Shown piece after piece: positions 15,769 to 24,727 of a stretch of DNA of 64,000 bases. Made by a program: the position numbers and the translations under genes. Positions within the stretch are counted from its first letter, which is position 1. The number at the start of each line of letters is the position of its first letter. The notes beneath the pieces were generated by a model. That model saw only the letters and a list, made by a program, of their open reading frames with translations, searched no databases and had not been told where the DNA came from. This DNA comes from CAJOLV01 sp045631885 (GTDB taxonomy: Bacteria > Bacillota_I > Bacilli_A > RFN20 > CAG-826): the NCBI GenBank assembly GCA_045631885.1, contig JAZQVN010000035.1, forward strand, positions 85,725 to 149,724. The letters are read 5' to 3'.

Positions 15769-18336
15769 CTAGAAAATTTCTTTTCGTACAATAGTTTGAT
15801 TTTTATCTGGGCCAACTGAAACCATAACTACAGGTACACCCACTTCTTTTTCGATGAATTCGACAAATTTTTTCACATTAACTGGAAGTTCATCATATGT
15901 TTTAACATTACTAATATCTTCACTCCATCCATTTAACTCAGAATAAATTGGTTTACATTCTCTTAACACTGCGTCAGAAGCAGGCAAAGTATTAATTAAG
16001 TGGCCTTTATAATTATAATGAGTACAAACCGCCACTTTTTTAAAACCGGTTAAAACATCCATAAGTGTTAAACAAATATAAGAAATGGAATTAATCTGAA
16101 CTGAATATTTCAAAGCGGGTAAATCCAAAAAGCCAATTCTTCTTGGACGGTGAGTAACTGTACCATATTCATGGCCCTTTTCCCTAATTAAATCACCAAT
16201 ATCATTAATTTGTTCGGTTGGGAAAGCCCCTTCCCCCACTCTTGTTTCATAAACTTTAACAACACCCAATATGTCATCAACACCATGACAGCCAATACCG
16301 GTTCCATCAACTGTACCTCCAGAAGTAACGTTTGAAGAAGTAACATATGGATAACTACCAAAATCGACATCCAACAAAGCCCCTTGAGCCCCTTCAAATA
16401 AGATGTTCTTTTTGGCCTTTCTCGCTTCGCCTATCATATAAACGGTATCCGCTACCATCGGGCGAATATAATTAGCGAGTTCAATATATTCTTTAACAGT
16501 TTTATCATAGTCAATTGGATTACCACCCATATCGACGATTTGTTTATTTTTTATCATTAACAAATTTTTATAAAGAGCCGGGAAATCTTCGCTAACAAAA
16601 TCTACCATCCTCATACCAACGCGGCTTATTTTATCTGCATAAGCAGGGCCAATTCCACGTTTAGTAGTGCCGATTCTCTTATCTCCAAGAGCGGCTTCGT
16701 TTAGACGATCTAATTCAATATGGTGGTCGAATAAAACATGCGCTCTATCTGAGACATATATGTTTTTCGCGGAAAATCCCATAGATTTGATTTCTTCCAC
16801 CTCTTCTTTAAATGCTCTTGGGTTGATAACCATCCCATTAGCGAGTATGCATTTCACATTTTCATTAAATACACCTGAAGGAATTAATCTTAATGCGTAT
16901 TTACGGCCACCAAAAACAATCGTGTGACCGGCATTATTACCACCTTGATATCTAATTACAACATCGGCTTTTTCAGAAAGGAAGTTAGTGATTTTGCCCT
17001 TACCTTCATCACCCCATTGGGAACCTAAAACAAGTAATGATTTTCCAGGTTTCAATCTCTTATAGATATTATCTATATTCTTAAGATAATAATCTTCATC
17101 AAAACATTCAATAATCTCTTCTTTGTTCAACACCTTGTTAATATGTTCATCTTCAAGTAATAAGTTTTTAAACGGTTGTTTTTCATTTAATGTTTTAAAG
17201 GCAATTGATTGAACTAAATCATAAGCTTCTTCTCTAGACATCCCTTTGTTAATGAGTTTATTTAAAACACCACCAGAATAAGTGATTCCATAATTTAGAA
17301 GAATGTTTTCATTCATTTTTTCAGTATTAACCACTAGGTCTTTACAAATTTGTGTAAATCTTTTAAGCATGTAGTCTAGAAGAGTGCAAGCATCAGGGAT
17401 AATAATACGTTCAGCAGAACTATGAGAAATATCTCTTTCATGCCACAAATTGTTATCTTCTAAAGCCACATCGACATAACTTCTCATAATGCGAGCGCAA
17501 CCACAAATATTTTCAGAACCAATAGGATTCTTTTTGTGTGGCATTGCGCTACTACCTTTTTGTCCTTTTAAAAATAGTTCTTGGACTTCACTAATTTCAC
17601 TACGAGATAGGTGCCTAATTTCAGTTGCCATCTTTTCTAAACAAGAAGCGATTTGTGCTAAGGAAAAAATATAGCCAGCATGTCTATCTCGAGAAAGAAC
17701 TTGTGTTGATATTCTCGCAAAATTCATACCTAATTTGTTAGCGACATATTCTTCCACTTCCATCGGAATGTTTGCGTAGTTACCAACAGCGCCAGAAAGT
17801 TTAATTACTTCAACGTTATTTCTTTCATTTAAAAATCTTTCTCGACATCTATTTAATTCATCAAACCAAAGAGCCCATTTAAGACCAAATGAGGTGATTT
17901 CTGCATGCATTCCATGGGTTCTCCCTATGATTGGTTGGTGTTTATACTTTTCCGCCATTACTTTGGTGACAGAAATTAAATTATCCAAATCGTCTAAAAG
18001 AAGATTGTTAGCGTATTTCAAAGTTAAAGACTGGGCACTGTCAACAACATCAGTAGATGTAAGTGAATAATGAAACCATTTTTTCTCTTCGCCTAATTGA
18101 TGCGAAATAGAACGAGTAAAAGCAATAACGTCGTGTTTAGTAACCGCTTCTATTTCTTCAATGCTTTTTAAATCAACATGTGCTTTTTTAACGATAGCTT
18201 TGTAATCTTGTTCGGGCACAATGCCTAATTTAAAATACGCTTCAATAACTGTTTCTTCAATTATGAGGTAGTTATTAAATCTATTTTTATCAGAAAAAAT
18301 CTCTTCAAATTCTTTATGGGAATACCTTTTAATCAT
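15769..18336 (-). CDS. purBA: Fused adenylosuccinate lyase - adenylosuccinate synthetase
   Basis: 855 residues in one uninterrupted frame. Residues 1 to about 430 are a full-length adenylosuccinate lyase: SLTSTDVVDSAQS (91-103), GRTHGMHAEITSFG (138-151) and the fumarase-family signature GSSAMPHKKNP (261-271). Residues about 433-855 are a full-length adenylosuccinate synthetase, with the GTP-binding GSQWGDEGKGK (438-448), NNAGHT (467-472), and a normal C-terminus. The synthetase half has no methionine where a free PurA would start; LKPGK leads straight into SLLVLG. PurA makes adenylosuccinate from IMP, aspartate and GTP, and PurB splits it to AMP and fumarate, so the two consecutive steps are joined, lyase first. 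The PurB half should also act on SAICAR. A weak Shine-Dalgarno is seen; the gene lies 19 bases after the glutamine synthetase gene. Confidence 0.96.
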   Translation of the reverse strand: MIKRYSHKEFEEIFSDKNRFNNYLIIEETVIEAYFKLGIVPEQDYKAIVKKAHVDLKSIEEIEAVTKHDVIAFTRSISHQLGEEKKWFHYSLTSTDVVDSAQSLTLKYANNLLLDDLDNLISVTKVMAEKYKHQPIIGRTHGMHAEITSFGLKWALWFDELNRCRERFLNERNNVEVIKLSGAVGNYANIPMEVEEYVANKLGMNFARISTQVLSRDRHAGYIFSLAQIASCLEKMATEIRHLSRSEISEVQELFLKGQKGSSAMPHKKNPIGSENICGCARIMRSYVDVALEDNNLWHERDISHSSAERIIIPDACTLLDYMLKRFTQICKDLVVNTEKMNENILLNYGITYSGGVLNKLINKGMSREEAYDLVQSIAFKTLNEKQPFKNLLLEDEHINKVLNKEEIIECFDEDYYLKNIDNIYKRLKPGKSLLVLGSQWGDEGKGKITNFLSEKADVVIRYQGGNNAGHTIVFGGRKYALRLIPSGVFNENVKCILANGMVINPRAFKEEVEEIKSMGFSAKNIYVSDRAHVLFDHHIELDRLNEAALGDKRIGTTKRGIGPAYADKISRVGMRMVDFVSEDFPALYKNLLMIKNKQIVDMGGNPIDYDKTVKEYIELANYIRPMVADTVYMIGEARKAKKNILFEGAQGALLDVDFGSYPYVTSSNVTSGGTVDGTGIGCHGVDDILGVVKVYETRVGEGAFPTEQINDIGDLIREKGHEYGTVTHRPRRIGFLDLPALKYSVQINSISYICLTLMDVLTGFKKVAVCTHYNYKGHLINTLPASDAVLRECKPIYSELNGWSEDISNVKTYDELPVNVKKFVEFIEKEVGVPVVMVSVGPDKNQTIVRKEIF

Positions 18337-18355
18337 AAGTCCGATTTACTTCTTA

Positions 18356-20449
18356 TTAATGCTCGCTAAATAATAGTTCTTCGTATGTTGGCATTGGCCA
18401 ATAATGTTTTGGCATCAATGTTTCACATTCATCAACAACTTTTCTTAACTCCGCCATTAATGGTAATAATTTATCTTTGATAAAGAACGCTTGTTTTTCA
18501 ACGTCTTCAATCTTAGTAGCATCTTCGTATTTTGTTTCTAAACTTTCCACATCAACGCTAATTTTGGTCAAGTTTCCAGTGAGTTTATTAAGAATGGAAA
18601 TTTGATAATCAGTTGAAATATCTTTGCCAATAGCTTTGATTTCATTAACATTTTTCGCTAATTTGCCAATATATTTGTTAATTGCTGGCAAGATGTCTCT
18701 TTTCGCCATACGAATCATTGTTCTTGCTTCGATTTCCAAAGTCTTAACATAATTTTCAAAATCTATTTCTTGTCTGGCTTTTAATTCTTCTAGGCCTAAA
18801 ACTTTTTCTTCTGCGAATAATTTGACATTCTTTTCGTCAATGAGATGCACTAGTGCATCTGGAGTGGTTGGATAATTACATAAACCACGTTTCTCCGCTT
18901 CTAAAACCCAAGCATCGTTATAGCCGTTACCAGAGAATAAAATACGTTCATGCTTTTCAACTGTCTCTTTAACTAAATCGTGAATAGCTTTATCTAAATT
19001 ATCAGCGCTTTCTAAAACATCAGCGAACTCTTTTAAAGAATTAGCCACCGCTGTATTAAGGACCATATTTGCATCACTAACCGCTTTATTAGATCCTGGC
19101 ATTCTAAATTCAAATTTATTGCCGGTATAGGCAAAAGGAGATGTTCTATTTCTATCGGTATTGTCTTTATGAATACTTGGTAAGACATCACTGCCTAACA
19201 AAATCTTTTCCTTATGAGATTCATAAGTCATTTCATCATTAACAATAGCTTTTAAAACTTTTGTCAATTCATCGCCTAAGAAAATTGAAATAATAGCTGG
19301 TGGGGCTTCATTCTTGCCTAAACGATGATCGTTAGAAGCTGAAGCAACGCTTATTCTAAGTAAGTCTTGATATTCATCAACCGCTTTAATGACTGCTGCT
19401 AAAAACAGCAAGAATATTCTATTTTCAAACGGAGTATCACCTGGGTGTAATAGGTTGATACCAGTGTCAGTAGAAATAGACCAGTTATTATGCTTACCAC
19501 TACCATTCACACCATCAAATGGTTTTTCGTGGAACAAAACAACAAAGCGATGTTTGTCAGCTATCTTTGTCATAATTTCCATCACGAGTTGGTTTTGGTC
19601 GCATGCCAAATTACATGTTGTATAAATATTAGCTAATTCATGTTGAGAAGGCGCCACTTCATTATGCTCCGTTTTAGCGGCGATTCCTAATTTCCAAAGT
19701 TCTTTATCAAGTTCTTCCATAAAAGCACTGACTCTTGGCTTAATAACACCAAAATAATGGTCGTCCAATTCTTGACCTTTAGGTGATGGGGCTCCATACA
19801 AAGTTCTGCCAGTGAGAATCAAATCTAATCTTTTTTCAAACAATGCTTTATCGACAAGGAAATATTCTTGTTCGGGACCAACATTAGTAACAATATGTTT
19901 GATGTCATTCATTTTTAAAGCTTTAAATACTCTTAATGCTTGTTTGTTCAAAGCATCAATACTTCTTAGTAAGGGTGTCTTCTTATCAAGAGCGTATCCA
20001 CCATAAGAACAAAATGCTGTTGGAATGCACAAAGTGCGACCTTTGATAAAAGCATAACTTGTCGGATCCCAAGCGGTGTAGCCTCTTGCTTCAAATGTGC
20101 TTCTTAATCCGCCAGAAGGGAAGGAAGAAGCATCAGGTTCTCCTTTAATAAGTTCTTTCCCTGATAATTCTAATACGGGGTTACCGGATTCAACCTCGCT
20201 CAAAAAACTTTCGTGCTTTTCAGCGGTAATACCTGTTAATGGTTGGAACCAGTGAGTATAATGGGTCGCCCCGTTTGCAATAGCCCAATCTTTCATCGCT
20301 TCTGCGATTTTAGTGGCTAAAGATGAGTCAAGCGATTCACCGTTTTTAATTGTCTGTTCTAATTTTTCAAAAACATCTTTGCTCAATGCGTTGCGCATCG
20401 CATTTTCATTGAACACTAGTTTTCCGAATTCTTCTGGAACTATTTTCAT
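18356..20449 (-). CDS. glnN: Glutamine synthetase type III
   Basis: 697 residues, the length of GSIII enzymes rather than GSI (about 450). It makes glutamine from glutamate, ammonia and ATP. Family marks are the N-terminal FPSGGLRSTFEARGYTAWDP, the glutamate-binding VGPEQEYFL, the TEHNEVAPSQHELA segment around residue 260, GVNGSGKHNNWSIS around 315, and NDHRLGKNEAPPAI around 370. The long C-terminal helical region is typical of GSIII. A clear AGGAG lies upstream of the ATG. It sits in a run with pyrG, a guaA remnant, purBA and glmS, so it supplies amide nitrogen right where glutamine users are encoded. GSIII is common in Bacteroidetes and gut Firmicutes. Confidence 0.96.
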   Translation of the reverse strand: MKIVPEEFGKLVFNENAMRNALSKDVFEKLEQTIKNGESLDSSLATKIAEAMKDWAIANGATHYTHWFQPLTGITAEKHESFLSEVESGNPVLELSGKELIKGEPDASSFPSGGLRSTFEARGYTAWDPTSYAFIKGRTLCIPTAFCSYGGYALDKKTPLLRSIDALNKQALRVFKALKMNDIKHIVTNVGPEQEYFLVDKALFEKRLDLILTGRTLYGAPSPKGQELDDHYFGVIKPRVSAFMEELDKELWKLGIAAKTEHNEVAPSQHELANIYTTCNLACDQNQLVMEIMTKIADKHRFVVLFHEKPFDGVNGSGKHNNWSISTDTGINLLHPGDTPFENRIFLLFLAAVIKAVDEYQDLLRISVASASNDHRLGKNEAPPAIISIFLGDELTKVLKAIVNDEMTYESHKEKILLGSDVLPSIHKDNTDRNRTSPFAYTGNKFEFRMPGSNKAVSDANMVLNTAVANSLKEFADVLESADNLDKAIHDLVKETVEKHERILFSGNGYNDAWVLEAEKRGLCNYPTTPDALVHLIDEKNVKLFAEEKVLGLEELKARQEIDFENYVKTLEIEARTMIRMAKRDILPAINKYIGKLAKNVNEIKAIGKDISTDYQISILNKLTGNLTKISVDVESLETKYEDATKIEDVEKQAFFIKDKLLPLMAELRKVVDECETLMPKHYWPMPTYEELLFSEH

Positions 20450-20486
20450 TTTATTTTTCTCCTATTCAATTCAAATTTTTAAGTGA

Positions 20487-20738
20487 TTATTTCGGTCTTT
20501 GTAATCTAATAAAATGTTGTCGGAACACCAAAACTTCATTTATGTTCAATTCACTCTTTCTGTAAGTGATTTTTGGACCAATAGAGAGAACAATACCTAC
20601 TGGATTCTTGCTTCGGATGAAAGTCGTCGGATAGGCCGAAAGCAATACCTCGCAATAGGCATTATTCTCTCTTATTCTCTTAGAAATCATTTCACGAGAT
20701 AGAACATCAAAATCAGTAAAAAACATTTGGTTTTGCAT
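20487..20738 (-). pseudogene. guaA: Remnant of GMP synthase N-terminal glutaminase domain (guaA fragment)
   Basis: 83 codons. The product lines up with the first 75 or so residues of GuaA: where GuaA has R-R-I-R-E-x-x-x-Y-S-E-x this has SKRIRENNAYCEV, and where GuaA has NPKGIILSGGPNSVY this has NPVGIVLSIGPKITY. It stops before the nucleophile-elbow GICYG, so the catalytic cysteine, the His-Glu pair and the whole ATP-pyrophosphatase part are missing. One glycine of the SGGP oxyanion-region turn is replaced by isoleucine. It lies 2 bases after pyrG and 37 bases before glnN in the same direction. Either a decayed gene or a small derived protein retained for another role. The alignment is by eye. 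Confidence 0.6.
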
Positions 20739-20740
20739 AC

Positions 20741-22342
20741 TTATTTGCCTTCTTTTCTGTTTAACGATGAAACGATTAAACCCGTGAATAAAGGGTGTGG
20801 ATTTGTTGGTCTAGATTTAAATTCTGGGTGAAACTGTGAACCAATATAAAATGTATTAGTGGGACATTCCACTATTTCTACGAGTGATTTGTTCGGAGAT
20901 AAACCACTGAGTTTCAAACCGTTATCAATGAAGTCTTGACGATAAATATTGTTAAATTCATATCTATGTCTATGACGTTCGTTAATCATATCTTTTTGAT
21001 ATAAACTTTTTGCTAAAGAATTATCTTGTAATGAGCACGGGTAGCTACCGAGTCTCATTGTCGCTCCTTTAGTAACGATATTGACTTGTTCGGGCATCAA
21101 AGCAATCACAGGGTAAGCAGTGTTTTCATCAAATTCGCTACTATTTGCATCTTCAAAACCTAAAACATTCCTCGCGTATTCAATAACCATCACTTGCATA
21201 CCTAAGCAAATGCCTAAACAAGGGACATTATTCTCTCGAGCATATTTTACAGATTCGATCATACCCTCGATTCCACGTGTTCCGAATCCACCTGGAACAA
21301 TTATTCCATCCGCTTCTTTTAATATTTCATCAGCACCATTTTTCGTAATCTTCTCAGAATCAACCCAAAGAATTTCCGCTTTTGCATCTAAGCTTGAAGC
21401 GGCGTGGAAAATAGATTCTTCAACGCTTAAATAAGCATCGTGTAGTTGTGTATATTTTCCCACAAGAGCAATCTTAACTTGTTTATGAGCGCCTTTGATT
21501 TTATCAACCATTGCTGTCCACTTTTCTAAATCCGGTTTAGTAATTGGTAAATGAAGTTTTTCGCAAACTATATCAGTCAAGCCTTCATGTTCTAATAGAA
21601 GTGGCACTTCGTATATGCTCGAAGCGGTTAAATTCTCAATAATTGCTCTTTTATCTATGTCGCAAAGTAAAGCTATTTTATCTTTAATATCCTGTGTAAG
21701 TGCTTGTGTGCTTCGACAAACCAAAACATCTGGCTGAATGCCTAGAGAATTCAGTTCTCTCACACTATGTTGGACAGGTTTGCTTTTAAGTTCGCCACTA
21801 CCAGGTATTTCCACAATAAGCGGAACATGAATGTAAATAACATTTTCTCTTCCCTTATCCTGGCCAACTTGTCGGATGGCTTCTAAAAAAGGTAGAGATT
21901 CAATATCACCAACCGTGCCACCAATTTCACATATTGCGATATCAATGTTTTGTTTTTCGGAGATGTAAATCCATCTTTTGATTTCATCAATAACATCTGG
22001 GATAATTTGAACTGTCCTTCCTAAATATCCGCCTGTTCTTTCTCTATTGATAACATTCCAATAGACTTTTCCAGAAGATATTGAACACGATGCATCTAAA
22101 GGAACATTAGTAAACCTTTCATAATGTCCTAAATCTAAATCCGTTTCCGCACCATCGTCAGTGACAAAAACTTCACCATGTTGAAAAGGCGACATAGTGC
22201 CTGGATCAACATTTAAATAAGGATCAAATTTTTGATTCTTAACAGAATAACCTCTTTGTTTTAATAAACGAGCTAGAGAAGCGGCGCAAATACCCTTTCC
22301 TAATCCAGATACAACCCCACCAGTAACAAATATATATTTCAT
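20741..22342 (-). CDS. pyrG: CTP synthase
   Basis: 533 residues, normal length. It aminates UTP to CTP with ATP and glutamine. The N-terminal synthetase domain begins MKYIFVTGGVVSGLGKGICA with the P-loop, followed by KFDPYLNVDPGTMSPFQHGEV and the EIGGTVGDIES UTP/CTP-site region. The C-terminal class I glutaminase domain shows PGGFGTRG, the nucleophile elbow CLGICLGMQ, and the catalytic His-Glu in GSQFHPEF. A promoter-like TTGTTG-17-TATAAC precedes the gene by about 21 bases with no obvious Shine-Dalgarno. It is the first gene of the glutamine-related run. Confidence 0.97.
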   Translation of the reverse strand: MKYIFVTGGVVSGLGKGICAASLARLLKQRGYSVKNQKFDPYLNVDPGTMSPFQHGEVFVTDDGAETDLDLGHYERFTNVPLDASCSISSGKVYWNVINRERTGGYLGRTVQIIPDVIDEIKRWIYISEKQNIDIAICEIGGTVGDIESLPFLEAIRQVGQDKGRENVIYIHVPLIVEIPGSGELKSKPVQHSVRELNSLGIQPDVLVCRSTQALTQDIKDKIALLCDIDKRAIIENLTASSIYEVPLLLEHEGLTDIVCEKLHLPITKPDLEKWTAMVDKIKGAHKQVKIALVGKYTQLHDAYLSVEESIFHAASSLDAKAEILWVDSEKITKNGADEILKEADGIIVPGGFGTRGIEGMIESVKYARENNVPCLGICLGMQVMVIEYARNVLGFEDANSSEFDENTAYPVIALMPEQVNIVTKGATMRLGSYPCSLQDNSLAKSLYQKDMINERHRHRYEFNNIYRQDFIDNGLKLSGLSPNKSLVEIVECPTNTFYIGSQFHPEFKSRPTNPHPLFTGLIVSSLNRKEGK

Positions 22343-22363
22343 AATTCATTAACCAATCATGGG

Positions 22364-22392
22364 GTTATACTATCATAGAGACTAGTCAACAA
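22364..22392 (-). promoter_or_regulatory. Candidate pyrG promoter
   Basis: Minus strand TTGTTG (22387-22392), 17-base spacer, TATAAC (22364-22369). The gene starts at 22342, so the leader would be about 15 bases, too short for a pyrG attenuator. Confidence 0.45.
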
Positions 22393-22471
22393 TAAAATAC
22401 CTATAATATTATGACTATCATATTTTTTTCATATGTTAAGTTCTCTTTACTATATATCAAAAAGAAAAGCT

Positions 22472-23656
22472 TTATTTTTTATAAAAATCGTATAGTTCTT
22501 TGAATGCTGGAAGGGAGTTTACAATTTGTTTATAACTTACGCAATAAGCAATTCGAACATACCCTTTATAACTAAATGGATTGCTTGGAACAAGTAATAA
22601 TTCAAATTTTTTAGCAACTTCAGAAAATGCTTCAGCATCATCCTCTAATGCTTTCATAAACAAATAGAAGGCACCCGTTGGATAAATAACATCATAGCCA
22701 ATTTCTTTTAAAGCGTTATAGAGAGTATCCCTATTCTTTTTATATTCATTTAAATCAGATGTATAGCCAAGCACATACGGGATTAAATGTTGAAATATCG
22801 CAGGAGCGCATATATAACCAAGCATTGATGCAGCGCCGCAAATAACCGCGTAAACATCTTCGACATCTTTGCATTTTGAATTAACTAAAACGTATCCAAT
22901 TCTTTCTCCTGGAATAGATAAACATTTAGAGAATGAATAGCACACTATTGAATCGCTATAATAATTAGTCACAAAAGGATATTTTTCATCGCCATATAAA
23001 AGATCTCTATATGGTTCATCACTCACGAGATAAATGGGGTGTCCATACTCTTTTTCTTTCAAAGAAAGAATATTGGAGAGTTTTTTAATTGTATTTTCAT
23101 CATAAAACGCCCCTGTTGGATTGTTTGGAGAGTCGTATATTATCAGCTTTGTTTTGTTGGTGATTTTACGTTCTAAATCAATAAAGTCTGGTAAGAAATC
23201 TTTATCGGGATTAACAGGCACTAGAATTCCTTCTACCGCTTCCGTGTACGTTCGATATTCTGGAAAATGAGGCGCAAAAACAATTACTTCTTCTTTCGGA
23301 GCCACTAACGCTTTTGTAACTATCGCTAACGATGCGGCTGCACCACAAGTCAAAAAGATATATTTTCCAACTATATCAGTACTATATGTCTTATTCAAAT
23401 AGGCGGCGATGCTATCTCTTACTTCTATCTCACCAGGAGAAACTGTATAACCATGAATTTTTACAGAATTCTCTTCTTTTAACAATTTGAAAAGAGTTTC
23501 GTTAACAATAGCTGGAGCAGGGATAGAGGGATTACCAATACTAAAATCATAAACGTTATCTTCCCCTATTATTTTCTTTCTAGCTATACCATAAGTGTAT
23601 AAGTCTCTAATTGTTGATTGACTCTTGCCAATATTTAACATTTTCTCATCAAACAT
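22472..23656 (-). CDS. PLP-dependent aminotransferase, class I/II
   Basis: 394 residues, fold type I aminotransferase of the AspC/AAT-I kind. Landmarks are the ligand-binding DSPNNPTGAFY (about 175-185), the SDEPYRDL aspartate that contacts the PLP ring (about 212-219), and the Schiff-base Lys244 in SFSKCLSIPGERIGY. The arginine that binds the substrate carboxylate is probably the one in YVRIAYC near the C-terminus. Substrate cannot be named from the sequence; family members use aspartate, alanine or aromatic amino acids. A good AAGGGG Shine-Dalgarno is present. It is divergent from a LysR-type regulator gene 111 bases away, which is the classic place for its own regulator. Confidence 0.85.
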   Translation of the reverse strand: MFDEKMLNIGKSQSTIRDLYTYGIARKKIIGEDNVYDFSIGNPSIPAPAIVNETLFKLLKEENSVKIHGYTVSPGEIEVRDSIAAYLNKTYSTDIVGKYIFLTCGAAASLAIVTKALVAPKEEVIVFAPHFPEYRTYTEAVEGILVPVNPDKDFLPDFIDLERKITNKTKLIIYDSPNNPTGAFYDENTIKKLSNILSLKEKEYGHPIYLVSDEPYRDLLYGDEKYPFVTNYYSDSIVCYSFSKCLSIPGERIGYVLVNSKCKDVEDVYAVICGAASMLGYICAPAIFQHLIPYVLGYTSDLNEYKKNRDTLYNALKEIGYDVIYPTGAFYLFMKALEDDAEAFSEVAKKFELLLVPSNPFSYKGYVRIAYCVSYKQIVNSLPAFKELYDFYKK

Positions 23657-23767
23657 ATGTAAATACCCCTTTGCTTAAAAAATATTACCACATTGAAAAA
23701 AGCATTAATAAATACATATAATGAAATGGTTGTTATACTTTTTTTGTATAATAGGAGACTAATAATC

Positions 23768-24649
23768 ATGGACTTAAAAACATTAAGATACTTCGTCGTT
23801 GTCGCAGAAGAATTAAACATCACTAGAGCAAGTAAGATTTTATCAATTAGTCAACCTCCACTTAGTAATCAAATTAAAAATTTAGAAGAGGAACTAAATA
23901 CCACTTTATTTATAAGAGGAAAAAGACAATTAGAATTAACTGATGAAGGGAAATACTTATATCAAAAAGCCAAAGATATACTTCTTTTAAGCGATAGAAC
24001 AGTTAATGAAATGCTATTGATGAACAAAGGCCTAAGCGGAACAATTGGTATTGGTCTAGTCGAAGGAACTGCGCCAGATATTGCCGCAGAATGGATATCT
24101 GAGTTTTTAAAAAAGCATCCGCAAGTGAAGTTTAGGATTTTAGATGGGAACAGCGATGACCTTATCGATAAAATGAGAGCGGGTCTCATCTCTTTAGCGG
24201 TCATTACCTCACCTTATGATCAAATCCTTTTAAATAGTTTTAAAGTTGGGGAAGAAAAGATGGTTGCTTTAATGAGCAAGAATCATGCTTTAGCTAAATC
24301 AAGCAATAGCGTCATCACCATCAATGAGTTAGCAGATGAAAAGATTATTGTCCCTAGTAGAAAAGCACACGTCGACGCTATTAGGAAATGGTTTAGACAA
24401 ATTAATAAAGATTCAAAAATTGTCTGTGAAATGGATAATTACCTTGATGCTGCCGCTATGGCGGGTAGAGGGGTTGGTATTTCTATATTTCCTAAAACAG
24501 CGTATATTTTAAACAATTCATTAGTTTCAAAAGAAATTGAAGGCGACGACAAAAAGGTTGATTATCTTTTCGTTTGGAGAAAAGGCCATCAACTTTCTGT
24601 GTTAGAAGAAAACTTTATTGATTTTATCAAAGATAAATATAGTAAATAG
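23768..24649 (+). CDS. LysR family transcriptional regulator
   Basis: 293 residues from the ATG at 23768, which has an AGGAG Shine-Dalgarno; an upstream in-frame ATG at 23693 lacks one. The N-terminal winged helix is typical: MDLKTLRYFVVVAEELNITR, then ASKILSISQPPLSNQIKNLE for the recognition helix, and LFIRGKRQLELTDEGKYL. A two-lobed effector-binding domain occupies residues 90-293. LysR proteins usually control a divergent neighbour in response to a small ligand, so the aminotransferase at 22472-23656 is the likely target. A TATAAT lies at 23747-23752 in front of this gene. Effector unknown. Confidence 0.9.
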   Translation: MDLKTLRYFVVVAEELNITRASKILSISQPPLSNQIKNLEEELNTTLFIRGKRQLELTDEGKYLYQKAKDILLLSDRTVNEMLLMNKGLSGTIGIGLVEGTAPDIAAEWISEFLKKHPQVKFRILDGNSDDLIDKMRAGLISLAVITSPYDQILLNSFKVGEEKMVALMSKNHALAKSSNSVITINELADEKIIVPSRKAHVDAIRKWFRQINKDSKIVCEMDNYLDAAAMAGRGVGISIFPKTAYILNNSLVSKEIEGDDKKVDYLFVWRKGHQLSVLEENFIDFIKDKYSK

Positions 24650-24676
24650 TTGTACTTCATCACAACAAAACGTAGC

Positions 24677-24706
24677 AAAAAGTCGCCATTAATTTGGCGA
24701 CTTTCA
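24677..24706. terminator. Strong bidirectional terminator
   Basis: Perfect 10-bp stem AAAGTCGCCA / TGGCGACTTT with a 6-base loop between the convergent LysR and lipoprotein genes. Confidence 0.88.
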
Positions 24707-24727
24707 TATTATTCTTTATTCTTGTGA

